From: an uncultured Muribaculaceae bacterium
GTDB taxonomy: Bacteria; Bacteroidota; Bacteroidia; Bacteroidales; Muribaculaceae
Length of the DNA: 45,850 nt
Assembly (NCBI GenBank): GCA_947179295.1
Contig: CAMXAZ010000019.1
Span: forward strand, 1 to 45,850
Direction of reading: 5' to 3'
Positions within the stretch are counted from its first letter, which is position 1, and the number at the start of each line of letters is the position of its first letter. The translations under genes were made by a program, and so were the position numbers. The notes below the pieces were generated by a model. It was not told the DNA's origin. It saw nothing but the letters and a program-made list of their open reading frames with translations, and did no database searches. This document shows positions 18,730 to 26,964 of this stretch, piece by piece.

Positions 18730-18756
18730 TCGGTAATTTTTTTTGGAGTAAAAAAA

Positions 18757-18790
18757 GCAACCGCCCTCCCGAAGCCGGGAAAGCGGTTGC
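18757..18790 (-). terminator. Rho-independent terminator of the rhamnogalacturonan lyase gene
   Basis: GCAACCGC (18757-18764) pairs with GCGGTTGC (18783-18790); an inner CCC/GGG extends the stem. A run of A at 18750-18756 gives U-rich RNA on the minus strand. Confidence 0.82.
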
Positions 18791-18827
18791 CGTTATTGGA
18801 TCTTATATAAAGTACGGGATGCTTGTC

Positions 18828-21800
18828 TTATCGTTTTACGAACTTGAATGTGCGCATTGACTTGCCGTCTTCAACCACGAGGACGTAGACACCGGGTTCG
18901 AGAGTGTCGATGATATCTTCGCGGTCAGAACCTACGGCTGTGCGGAGAATCATGCCGCTGAAGGCATTGACCACAGTGTAACGGGCGTTGCCGCCGTTGG
19001 CGATGATGTCTTCGATCTCTGAGAGGCGGAGGAGGTTGAAGTGTTCCTCTACTTCTTCAGCCGAGAGTGCCTTGGGATATACGATGAATTCGTCAATGGC
19101 TCCGCCGAAAGTACGGTGTCCGCTTTCGTCATCACCTCCGATGAAGATGAGCTCGCTTGCCGAGAAGTTAATACCTCCGGTTTTCACACCTGTGAGGGTT
19201 GCAGCTTCCTTACCGTCTACATAGATGGTTGTTGTTTTTCCTGCGAAGTCGCGCACACAGGCAATGTGGTGCCAGTTGCCGTCAAATACGTAGTTGGCGT
19301 CTTCAATCTTGCAGTCTGACTTTGTAACATTATCGTCGATGGCGAAGCAGAGGTAGCCGTTCTTGCGTTCGAGGCCGATCCAGTTGCCTGTTCCGCCTTC
19401 CACGTTGGTGGTGTTGTGTGTGCCGATGCAGAAGAGATAGCCGTCGTCGTCGGTTGATTTAACCCAGAGTTCGGCAGTGAAGTCGCCTTCGCCTACGTTG
19501 ATTGCATCATAGATGGGCTGGGTGAAGTATTCGGCGTTGTCAAATTCAACTGCTCCGGCCTTCACGCCCTGAACGGATGCGATGCCTGCGGTTGCGGTTG
19601 CTTCACCGTGGGCGAGGTTGGGGGTTGTCTCGCCGATTTCGTCCATCGGGAAGTAGAGGATGTAGTCGCCGGCCTGTGACTCGTAGTGTTCCTTGACCTT
19701 GCTTGCGCTCATCACTCCGCGGTAGAGCGAGAGTTCGTCGAGTTTGCCGTTGTAGGAGTTGTCAAATGCGGTCACGTCGCCGATGATGAGGGGTTCGTCA
19801 TCGCTGATGATTTCTCCGGTGGGATCATCGCCTGAGGCTACGAGTTCGCCGTCAACATAGAGATTGAGTAATTTGTTGACAACGTCGCGGGTGGCCACGA
19901 TGTGGTGCCACTCGCCATCGAAGTATTTGTCGGCGCCGGTGACTTCGATCTGCTTCTTGGTCACGTTGTCGTCAATAGCGAAGCGGAGTTCCTTCACGCC
20001 CTTGTTGTCCTTGTATTCTATGCCATACCAGTTGCCGGAACCGTTATTGGGTGAAATGACACCCTTGTTAAGCAGATAGCAGTTCTTGTCAGCGGCGGTA
20101 GAATTCATCCAGAGCTCAATGGTGAATGAGTTGCTGCCGAAGTCAATGAGGTCATAGCCTTCCTGTACATAGCGGTTCGATCCGTTGAGGCTGAGTGCGT
20201 TGCCGCGCTTGCCTTCTACGGCTTCGCCGTTTCCGCCGTTGGCGGTGGCGATTTCACCGAGGATTGAGTTGGGGGTGGTTTCACCTACTTTTTCGAAGGG
20301 ATAGTGGGCCACAAGTTCGATCGAGGTGTTCATGCGCACCTTGATAGTGCCGGTGATGGTCGCATTCTGGTCTTCTTCAGCACCGGTGGTGGTGATGGTG
20401 AATGTGAATTCGCCTTCGGCATTGGGTGTGCCTGAGATTGTGCCGGTGAGGGTGGCGGGGTCGAAGCTGTAGGTCATGCCTTCGGGGAGGCCTTCGATTT
20501 TTACGCCTGTGGCGCGGATCACGGTGAAGCCGATAGTCTGGATTTCATCGCCAAGATAGATCACCTGGTTGAGCGCGCCGCCGTTGACGGTGATTGCACC
20601 CGCGGTGTTGAAGGCTTCCTCAAGGTTGTAGCTGAGGTGAGGAGGCTGGTTGTAGCCTACATTCTGCCATGCTATGGCCACGCGGTACTGACGGTCCTGC
20701 ATCAGAGTGTTGACGCGGTAGTCAGTCGGAATGGTGGTCGAGAAAATCAGGAGATCTGATTCTGTATTACCGTCATGGAGAATGATTTCTTCGCGCCAGT
20801 CACCGAAGAGGTCAGCTTGGAGGTTGGGAGTGGCTTTGGTTGAGTTACAGGACTGTGCGTTGGAATAGTTGTAAAGATTCCAGGTAGCGGAATTTGAGCT
20901 CAACGCATTGTTGCGTTTGGTGATGGCGGGCGATGATTTTCCTGAAGATGAGTCGTAGCCTCCGTCAAAAAGTTCATCGAGCAGATCGCCGTCCCAGTAG
21001 ATGCGGAAGTTGCTTGAAGGAACTTTGCCTTCGATTGCAATCTCTCCTGTGCAGGTGAATGTTTTGTTGGCGCGGGTGCTTCCATTATAGTATGCGTTGG
21101 GCCATACTTCGTAGCCGCGGAAATCTGATGAAATGTTGGCGGCAAGACCGCGGCCGATGTCGTGGCCTGACTGGGCGTTACCCCAAAGAATTTCACCGGT
21201 GCGGGCATCGCGGAAAGTCGCATCCCACTTATAGGAAGAATTCGTTTCTTCGTGGACCATGAAGATTTCAAGGCCTTCGCGGTCGGGGTCCATGTCAGCG
21301 AGGTGGAGGGCATCGCCGTGGCCTGCACCTGTGCGGAGTACGGTGACTCCGTCATGGTCAAGGATGGCAGATCCGTAGACAATTTCGTCAAAGCCGTCGC
21401 CATCGCAGTCGCCGATTGTCAGAGAGTGGGCGCCTTCGCCATAGAGGCCCTTGCCTGAAGTCTCTGATTTGTGGAGCCATTTTTCTGTGAGTTTCTGTCC
21501 GTCGAAGTTCACTGCCCAGACATAGGCGGCGGTGTAATAACCGCGGCAGAAGATGGCCGACGGAGTTTTGCCGTCAAGGTAGGCCACGCCTGCGAGGTAG
21601 CGTTCGCAGCGGTTGCCGTTGCTGTCGCCCCACTGGCTGTTTGTGCGGATTGTGCGTGGAGGATTATAATTGATGGTGTGGATTTCGGCTCCGGTCTCGC
21701 CGTTGAATACGGTAAGATATTCGGGTCCGTCTACGACTATGCCGGCATGATCGCTACTATTTTTCTTTCCGTTAGACTTTGTGCGGTGATCGTCTGTCAC

Positions 21801-22541
21801 TTTGGCATCGCCGAGAAGCACTGCTTTGCCCTGTCCGTCAATGGTACCGGGAGCTGTCTTGCAGATGAGCTCAGCCTTGCCATCGCCATTGAAGTCGTAG
21901 ACCATAAACTGGGTGTAGTGGTTGCCTGAGCGGATGTTCTGGCCGAGGTCTATGCGCCAGAGCTGGGTGCCGTCGAGTTTGTAGCAGTCGAGGATGGTGT
22001 TACCGGTGTAGCGGTATTGGTCACCGTTGTCTGCCTGGTTGGTCGGGAACCATTTTACAATGAGTTCCCATTCGCCGTCGCCATCGACATCGCCTACGGA
22101 AACGTCGTCAGGAGTATAGGTGTAGTTGCGCATCTCTTTATAGCCACCTTCGGGCGATGTGCCACCTTCGGGACGGTTCAGATGTACACGCAGGAAATTT
22201 TCAGCCCAGGCGGCTACTTCCTTTGAGGTCTCGATGTCGGTGCCGTTGAGGATGGCTTTGACCTGATACTTTGCTCCGGGAGTGCCGGCGGGGTCAGTGA
22301 AGTTAGTTACTTTGAGTGGGGTTTCGTTGATCTTGCTGCCGTCGCGGTAGACGTCAAACAGCAGGTCTTTCGAGTCGCCGAGCAGCGAACGCCATGAAAC
22401 GAAGACGCCATTGTCAGCCTTTACGGCTATGACTCCGCGATCAAGCTTTTCGGCCTGAATCGAGTGAGAGTACTTGGACTGCTGCGCCGACATTCCGAGC
22501 GACATCAGCAGCGCCATGCACGATAAAAAAGTTTTTTTCAT
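18828..22541 (-). CDS. Secreted rhamnogalacturonan lyase (PL11) with two LamG domains and a type IX-like C-terminus
   Basis: Polysaccharide lyase of family 11, which cleaves the rhamnogalacturonan I backbone of pectin by beta-elimination. A signal peptide (about 1-19, cleaved near MSA-QQ) leads to the PL11 propeller (about 25-650), rich in metal-binding loops such as VGDVDGDGEWELIVKW and IGDCDGDGFDEIVYG. A putative Ig-like domain (about 665-740) and two LamG/concanavalin-like domains (near 746-950 and 961-1165) follow, each opening with a GETTPN element, so they arose by duplication. The last 65 residues end LEPGVYVLVVEDGKSMRTFKFVKR-like and resemble a type IX secretion sorting domain. No SusC/SusD pair is adjacent, so it is an orphan pectin enzyme here. 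A 160-nt leader precedes it. Confidence 0.9.
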   Translation of the reverse strand: MKKTFLSCMALLMSLGMSAQQSKYSHSIQAEKLDRGVIAVKADNGVFVSWRSLLGDSKDLLFDVYRDGSKINETPLKVTNFTDPAGTPGAKYQVKAILNGTDIETSKEVAAWAENFLRVHLNRPEGGTSPEGGYKEMRNYTYTPDDVSVGDVDGDGEWELIVKWFPTNQADNGDQYRYTGNTILDCYKLDGTQLWRIDLGQNIRSGNHYTQFMVYDFNGDGKAELICKTAPGTIDGQGKAVLLGDAKVTDDHRTKSNGKKNSSDHAGIVVDGPEYLTVFNGETGAEIHTINYNPPRTIRTNSQWGDSNGNRCERYLAGVAYLDGKTPSAIFCRGYYTAAYVWAVNFDGQKLTEKWLHKSETSGKGLYGEGAHSLTIGDCDGDGFDEIVYGSAILDHDGVTVLRTGAGHGDALHLADMDPDREGLEIFMVHEETNSSYKWDATFRDARTGEILWGNAQSGHDIGRGLAANISSDFRGYEVWPNAYYNGSTRANKTFTCTGEIAIEGKVPSSNFRIYWDGDLLDELFDGGYDSSSGKSSPAITKRNNALSSNSATWNLYNYSNAQSCNSTKATPNLQADLFGDWREEIILHDGNTESDLLIFSTTIPTDYRVNTLMQDRQYRVAIAWQNVGYNQPPHLSYNLEEAFNTAGAITVNGGALNQVIYLGDEIQTIGFTVIRATGVKIEGLPEGMTYSFDPATLTGTISGTPNAEGEFTFTITTTGAEEDQNATITGTIKVRMNTSIELVAHYPFEKVGETTPNSILGEIATANGGNGEAVEGKRGNALSLNGSNRYVQEGYDLIDFGSNSFTIELWMNSTAADKNCYLLNKGVISPNNGSGNWYGIEYKDNKGVKELRFAIDDNVTKKQIEVTGADKYFDGEWHHIVATRDVVNKLLNLYVDGELVASGDDPTGEIISDDEPLIIGDVTAFDNSYNGKLDELSLYRGVMSASKVKEHYESQAGDYILYFPMDEIGETTPNLAHGEATATAGIASVQGVKAGAVEFDNAEYFTQPIYDAINVGEGDFTAELWVKSTDDDGYLFCIGTHNTTNVEGGTGNWIGLERKNGYLCFAIDDNVTKSDCKIEDANYVFDGNWHHIACVRDFAGKTTTIYVDGKEAATLTGVKTGGINFSASELIFIGGDDESGHRTFGGAIDEFIVYPKALSAEEVEEHFNLLRLSEIEDIIANGGNARYTVVNAFSGMILRTAVGSDREDIIDTLEPGVYVLVVEDGKSMRTFKFVKR

Positions 22542-22705
22542 GCTAACAGGTTAAAGTAAAAATTTGATAAGTTTTCTGATATTATGGTTATTGAATAGTT
22601 GAACTGGGTCCGAAACGCATGGACAGGAGCTTAGAGGAAGAGGGCCTTTCACAGGATTTCGCCTCATGATGCCACTGCCCGTTAAGTTTTGATGGTATCA
22701 GGTGA

Positions 22706-22737
22706 CAAAATTAATGATTTTTAGCCAAAAACGCAAA
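22706..22737 (-). promoter_or_regulatory. Promoter of the rhamnogalacturonan lyase gene
   Basis: On the minus strand TAATTTTG (22706-22713) and TTTG (22734-22737) are spaced by 20 bp, a full consensus match. It implies an unusually long leader of about 160 nt. Confidence 0.75.
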
Positions 22738-22833
22738 TCCGAAGGGTGATGGCGAACAGAATTTACTCAACTTATGTTTATATTTCGTAGACGTTCACGT
22801 CTGTTTTGTGGACAAATTTAAGACAAATATATA

Positions 22834-23337
22834 ATGAAAAAGATTGGTATATTTTATGGAACCACCACAGGTTCGACCCTCGAAGTGGCCGAGGCAATAG
22901 CCCGCGAACTGAACGTAAATCCTCAGGATGTGCATGATGTGGCCAGTACGGCTCCGTCAGATGTGGCTGACTATGACGTGATAATTCTCGGCGCGAGCAC
23001 CTGGGGTTCAGGCGATCTGCAGGAAGATATGGCCGGCTTTCTTGACGGTCTGCAATCGCTTGACCTTGAAGGCAAGGAGGTGGCCATTTTCGGCTGCGGC
23101 GATGAGTCGATGGCCGATACTTTCTGCAATTCGGTAGGGGAGATCTACCATCGTCTCCACAACACAAAGGCGATGTTCATAGCTCCTTTCAGTAATGATG
23201 ACTACCGCTACGACCATTCAGCCAGTGATGTCAAGGGCATGATAGTGGGACTTTGCATCGACAATGTCAATCATCCCGAAAAGACCGAGGAGCGAGTCAA
23301 GGCATGGTGCGAGGAAATCAAAAAGGAAAGTGAGTGA
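22834..23337 (+). CDS. Flavodoxin
   Basis: Small FMN-binding electron carrier. The phosphate-binding loop TTTGSTLEVA (about 10-19) and the flavin-stacking segments GASTWGSGDLQED (52-64) and FGCGDESMADTFCN (88-101) are typical of long-chain flavodoxins (167 residues). In anaerobic Bacteroidales it serves as a one-electron donor to pyruvate-oxidising and related enzymes when iron is limiting. It is divergent from the lyase gene and upstream of rpmH. No terminator separates it from the rpmH promoter. Confidence 0.95.
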   Translation: MKKIGIFYGTTTGSTLEVAEAIARELNVNPQDVHDVASTAPSDVADYDVIILGASTWGSGDLQEDMAGFLDGLQSLDLEGKEVAIFGCGDESMADTFCNSVGEIYHRLHNTKAMFIAPFSNDDYRYDHSASDVKGMIVGLCIDNVNHPEKTEERVKAWCEEIKKESE

Positions 23338-23395
23338 GAAAAGGGTGAAAGGAGGGGTGAATAGCGCGGAAAAGTGTTATAAAATGTGAAATTTG

Positions 23396-23427
23396 TTTGA
23401 CTGTATCAATGTTTTTTCTTAAATTTG
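23396..23427 (+). promoter_or_regulatory. Promoter of rpmH
   Basis: TTTG (23396-23399) and TAAATTTG (23420-23427) are spaced by 20 bp, a full Bacteroidota consensus. The leader is about 38 nt. Confidence 0.82.
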
Positions 23428-23471
23428 CACCTCAAAATGCAGAATAACGAAAAAAATAAAAATATACGGCA

Positions 23472-23627
23472 ATGAAAAGAACATTTCAACCTTCTAACAG
23501 AAAGAGAGTTAACAAGCATGGTTTCCGTGCTCGCATGTCTACCCCCGATGGACGCAAGGTCCTCGCCCGTCGTCGCGCCAAAGGCCGCGCTCGCCTGACC
23601 GTTTCTGACTCTATCGCCGGAAAGTAA
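23472..23627 (+). CDS. rpmH: 50S ribosomal protein L34
   Basis: Small basic large-subunit protein of 51 residues. The sequence begins [20 protein letters not shown], a near-perfect match to the L34 family, and continues [22 protein letters not shown], with the short C-terminal tail SDSIAGK seen in Bacteroidota. It has its own strong promoter and a terminator 27 bp downstream. The usual neighbour rnpA is not found in the window, which is common in this phylum. Confidence 0.97.
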   Translation: MKRTFQPSNRKRVNKHGFRARMSTPDGRKVLARRRAKGRARLTVSDSIAGK

Positions 23628-23653
23628 TCAGCTCTCACATCTGAGAAAAATTT

Positions 23654-23681
23654 AAGCCGGTCTCCGCAAGGAGGCCGGCTT
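23654..23681 (+). terminator. Rho-independent terminator of rpmH
   Basis: A 12-bp stem with one G-U-type mismatch (23654-23665 and 23670-23681), closed by a GCAA tetraloop, is followed by UGUUUU. Confidence 0.85.
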
Positions 23682-23831
23682 GTTTTGCATACAGGTATAT
23701 GGGCGGTGGGGTGTTACCCTGACCGGCTCTAAAGGAACCCGCCTTGCAGACACCCGCTGATCGCGGAGTCTTATCTGGCTCGTCGTGGCCTGCGGATTTG
23801 TCTGGGTTACGCTGTGTTGAATCCGGATGGT

Positions 23832-23856
23832 GATGTCCGATAGGACATCGATTTAC
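23832..23856. repeat. Hairpin repeat A1 (7-bp stem plus GATTTAC)
   Basis: GATGTCC and GGACATC form a 7-bp stem with loop GATA, followed directly by GATTTAC. A second copy with a compensating base-pair change lies at 23923-23947. Confidence 0.7.
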
Positions 23857-23862
23857 TCGTAG

Positions 23863-23901
23863 CCCGTGACACCGCAGCGCAAAGCGCGCAGGTGTCACGG
23901 G
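23863..23901. repeat. Hairpin repeat B1 (11-bp stem, 17-nt loop)
   Basis: CCCGTGACACC (23863-23873) pairs perfectly with GGTGTCACGGG (23891-23901). The 17-nt loop holds its own GCGC-AAA-GCGC inverted repeat. It lies between the two A-type hairpins. Confidence 0.72.
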
Positions 23902-23922
23902 TCTGCGATCCCCCCTGCATGT

Positions 23923-23947
23923 GGTGTCCGGCAGGACACCGATTTAC
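23923..23947. repeat. Hairpin repeat A2 (7-bp stem plus GATTTAC)
   Basis: GGTGTCC and GGACACC form a 7-bp stem with loop GGCA, followed by GATTTAC. Relative to A1 the second pair is G-C instead of A-T, a compensatory change that preserves the stem. Confidence 0.7.
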
Positions 23948-23995
23948 CGCTCCGGATGGAATGCCCCCACCTCTAAATCCCTCTTATAGAATAAA

Positions 23996-24034
23996 AGCCC
24001 GTGGCTTTGCGCTTGTGCGCATGAGCCACGGGCT
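23996..24034. repeat. Hairpin repeat B2 (11-bp stem, 17-nt loop)
   Basis: AGCCCGTGGCT (23996-24006) pairs perfectly with AGCCACGGGCT (24024-24034). Stem length, 17-nt loop length, inner GCGC pairing and the CCCGTG/CACGGG ends match hairpin B1. It lies 45 bp past the stop of the minus-strand barrel gene, so it may also act as that gene's terminator, although no U-run follows clearly. Confidence 0.68.
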
Positions 24035-24078
24035 ATGTGATTTCGGAGGGTTTTGTAATAACCTCCGTTGCTCAGAAA

Positions 24079-24687
24079 TCAGAAGAGGTAAGCTGCTGTG
24101 ATGGTCCAGTAGCGGTTTTTGCCTTCAATACCGGCCTTGCCGTATTCGTCGTCAATAGCGCGGACGGCTTTGGTGAGACCGAGGCCGTAGCGGGCGTTGA
24201 GGTCGATGTGGCTCAGGAAACGCAGGCCGATACCGAAGTTAAGGGCCCAGTCAACCGAACGGTTGCGGTAGGCATCGTGGATGTTCTTGCGGCTGGTGAG
24301 GAATGACACGCTCGGACCAACACCGAGGTAGGGAACAACGACTTTGCTGATCAGCGGCAGCGAGAAGTTGTATCTGAAGTTCAGAGGCAGTTCGATGTAG
24401 CTGCGGTTGTCCTTGGAAATTTCCTGCTCGGCAAGAAATTTGGCGTTGCGGCGGACATACATTGCCGAAAGGTCAGCTGAAATGCCGATGACGGGAACGG
24501 TGAATTCGCCCATCACACCTGCGGTCCAGCCGGTCTGGTTGTCGGCGTCGAGCACGCTTTTGTTGAAGTGCATGTCATTGACGGTAAGTCCTACTTTGGG
24601 TCCGAAACGGAACTGCGCGTCGGCAGTGAATGTGGTTGCGCTGACAATGAACGCAAGCACCAGCATGATAGCTTTGATGGATTTCAT
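24079..24687 (-). CDS. PorT-like outer-membrane beta-barrel protein
   Basis: Predicted small outer-membrane barrel. A signal peptide (about 1-24, cleaved after the DAQ region) is followed by alternating hydrophobic strands beginning FRFGPKVGLTVNDMHF, with turns such as YIELPLNFRYNFSLP and YLGVGPSVSFLTS, and a final strand ending in aromatic FxF-like residues (YWTITAAYLF). This is the pattern of the outer-membrane protein beta-barrel 2 (PorT) domain. The 202-residue length is right for an 8-10-strand barrel. Its function is unknown. No clear promoter was found upstream. Confidence 0.82.
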   Translation of the reverse strand: MKSIKAIMLVLAFIVSATTFTADAQFRFGPKVGLTVNDMHFNKSVLDADNQTGWTAGVMGEFTVPVIGISADLSAMYVRRNAKFLAEQEISKDNRSYIELPLNFRYNFSLPLISKVVVPYLGVGPSVSFLTSRKNIHDAYRNRSVDWALNFGIGLRFLSHIDLNARYGLGLTKAVRAIDDEYGKAGIEGKNRYWTITAAYLF

Positions 24688-24763
24688 GAATTGTGATTGT
24701 GTGATAAATTAAATTGTGTATGATTGGATTGCTGCGAAAAATATGGTCTGCCATGAAACACAG

Positions 24764-24796
24764 ATATAGGACCTGTCTGGTGGTCAGGTCCTATAT
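24764..24796 (-). terminator. Terminator of the carboxyltransferase subunit gene
   Basis: A perfect 12-bp inverted repeat (ATATAGGACCTG at 24764-24775, CAGGTCCTATAT at 24785-24796) lies 24 bp past the stop at 24820. The following RNA is only weakly U-rich, so termination may be partial. Confidence 0.65.
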
Positions 24797-24819
24797 GCGG
24801 ATGCTGTATTTTCGGTCGG

Positions 24820-26724
24820 TCAGTTTTCAAATTCGATCAGAGGGGTGTCAGTGGCCACCTGGTCGTCTACGCTCACAAGCACTCGTTTGACTACGCCGCT
24901 GATTTCGGATTCGATATCGTTTTCCATCTTCATGGCCTCGTAGACAAGCACGGTGTCGCCGGGCTTGACTTCCTGGCCGGGTTTCACGTTGATTGAAACG
25001 ACTCTGCCGCTCATCGGGGCTGCGATAACCGGGCCGGTGATGGGTTCGGCAGTTTCTGCCGGCGCTTCTTCGGCTGCCGGAGCCGCGGGGGCTTTGACTG
25101 ATTCTTCGGCTTCGAATTCTTCTTTGCGGCGTTTACGGAGGAAGCCGTTTGCCACAGAGGGCAGGAGTTCGAGCAGGAGATATTCTTCGGTGTTCGATGC
25201 GAGTTTGCGGCCGCCGAGTTCCGGGAGTTCGGGATTTTCCGGCTTGCGGTAGGCGCTGACGTCATAGGGCTTCTCTTCGGGACTGCCGGTGATTTTTTCA
25301 CGGAAGGCGGGATCAATGGCTACCGGGGTTTTGCCGTATTCGCCTTTGACGAGCGAGATGAACTGGTTGGATTTGTTGGTGTAGTCCGGCTTGCCGTTTT
25401 TGCGGTCGAGGGCCACGAGTACTGCCTGGCTTCCTACTATCTGGCTTGTCGGGGTGACGAGGGGGATCAGGCCGGCATCGCGGCGCACCATCGGGATCAG
25501 GCGCATGGCATCTTCCAGAAGGTCTTCGCTCTGGAGCTGCTTGAGCTGGGCCACCATGTTGGAGTACATGCCGCCGGGAACTTCCGCTGTCTTGACAAGT
25601 TCGTTGGGTTTGGGGAAGCCGAAGTAGGCCTCGATCTTATGGCAGGCATCGAGGAGAGCTGCTTCGTCTTTGGCTTTGGCGAATTCGATGGCGCTGTCGA
25701 AGAGGGCGAGCACTTCGGGGGGAAGTTTGTCGGTCAGCGGATCGAAGGGGCGCGGCATGTTGTCTTTGTTGAGGTCGAACTGTGCGAGCTCTTTGCGGGC
25801 TTCGAGCAGTTCAGTGCGGATACGGCCCACGGCTTCCATATTGACTTCAACTTCGACTCCCATGCGCTGGCAGAAGATCCAGATGAGTTCGATGGCCGGA
25901 GCTGCGGAGCCTCCGCCGAACCACCAGATGTTGGTGTCGAGGATGTCAACTCCGTTGATAATGGCCATGAGCGAGGATGCCAGGCCGTAGCCGGGGGTGC
26001 AGTGGGTGTGGAAGTCAACGGGAACTTTGACTTCGCGTTTGAGGGCTGAGATTATTGAGGCGGCCCGGAGGGGGTTGACCAGTCCGGCCATGTCTTTCAG
26101 TGTGATGATCTTTGCGCCGAGCGCTTCCATCTGCTTGGCTTTGCTGACGAAGTATTCGTCAGTGAAGATCGGGGCCGGGCCTTCTTCACGTGATCCGAAC
26201 ATTGCTTTGAGCTTGCCGAGGAAGCCTTCTGGTTTGGCGGGAGCTTCGGGTTTGGGATCGACGGTGTAGCATACGGCTCCGTCGGCTATGCCGCCGAGGC
26301 GGTTGATGAGACGGATTGATTCCTTGACGTTGTCAATGTCATTGAGTGCGTCGAAGATGCGCATTACGTTCAGACCGTTGGCTATCGCTTCCTTGTAGAA
26401 GCCTTCAAGCACCGAGTCGGGATAGGGCACGTAGCCGAAGAGGTTGCGGCCGCGGGAGAGGGCGGAGAGGAGCGCTTTGGGGTGGTCACTCTTTGAATCC
26501 ATTGCCTCGGAGAAGGTGCGGAGGCGCTGCCAGGGCGATTCGTCGAGGTAGCGCATCACTGAGTCGGGTACTGCACCGCCCCAGACTTCCATGATGTGGA
26601 AGCGGGCATCCTCATAGTAAGGAAGGAGGCGGTTGATGGTCTCCTGTTTCATGCGGGTCGCAAAGAGCGACTGCTGGCCGTCACGCAGTGTGAGGTCGCG
26701 GATCTGAAGTTTGGGTCGTGTCAT
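24820..26724 (-). CDS. Oxaloacetate decarboxylase alpha/pyruvate carboxylase subunit B-type carboxyltransferase with biotin domain
   Basis: Biotin-dependent enzyme subunit that moves carboxyl groups between oxaloacetate/pyruvate and biotin. The HMGL-like TIM barrel begins with IRDLTLRDGQQSLFA (8-22) and contains the metal-site segment DFHTHCTPGYG, the TLKDMAGL motif with the probable carbamylated lysine and the LDTNIWWFGGG loop. The conserved VPGGMYSNM sequence follows. The C-terminal biotinyl domain has the EAMKMEN site with biotinylated lysine K599, joined by an Ala/Pro-rich linker. No sodium-pump beta/gamma subunits or biotin carboxylase are adjacent, so pump and carboxylase roles cannot be separated here. 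An insert (GSREEGPAPIFTDE) is notable between barrel segments. Confidence 0.9.
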   Translation of the reverse strand: MTRPKLQIRDLTLRDGQQSLFATRMKQETINRLLPYYEDARFHIMEVWGGAVPDSVMRYLDESPWQRLRTFSEAMDSKSDHPKALLSALSRGRNLFGYVPYPDSVLEGFYKEAIANGLNVMRIFDALNDIDNVKESIRLINRLGGIADGAVCYTVDPKPEAPAKPEGFLGKLKAMFGSREEGPAPIFTDEYFVSKAKQMEALGAKIITLKDMAGLVNPLRAASIISALKREVKVPVDFHTHCTPGYGLASSLMAIINGVDILDTNIWWFGGGSAAPAIELIWIFCQRMGVEVEVNMEAVGRIRTELLEARKELAQFDLNKDNMPRPFDPLTDKLPPEVLALFDSAIEFAKAKDEAALLDACHKIEAYFGFPKPNELVKTAEVPGGMYSNMVAQLKQLQSEDLLEDAMRLIPMVRRDAGLIPLVTPTSQIVGSQAVLVALDRKNGKPDYTNKSNQFISLVKGEYGKTPVAIDPAFREKITGSPEEKPYDVSAYRKPENPELPELGGRKLASNTEEYLLLELLPSVANGFLRKRRKEEFEAEESVKAPAAPAAEEAPAETAEPITGPVIAAPMSGRVVSINVKPGQEVKPGDTVLVYEAMKMENDIESEISGVVKRVLVSVDDQVATDTPLIEFEN

Positions 26725-26818
26725 AACTTTTGAGATAGTTGAACGAGTAGGTTTGACCGTAAGCCCGGCTGCGATGGCGTGGAAGTGGGTCAGGGCGCCG
26801 AGGCTTGATAGCTGTCGG

Positions 26819-26826
26819 CAAATATA
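26819..26826 (-). promoter_or_regulatory. Candidate -7 box for the carboxyltransferase gene
   Basis: TATATTTG on the minus strand matches TAnnTTTG and would give a leader of about 90 nt. The -33 box is poor. Confidence 0.45.
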
Positions 26827-26964
26827 AGGGATTTAATCTTATTAAAGAAAAAATTCCGTAATTATTTTTTAATTGTTGTGAAAAAAGTGGCGAATGTGCC
26901 TTACAGGAGTCTGTGGCGATTCCTGGAGGGTGGAGTCGCAGGGTGAAATTGCGTTGTAGAGCGA

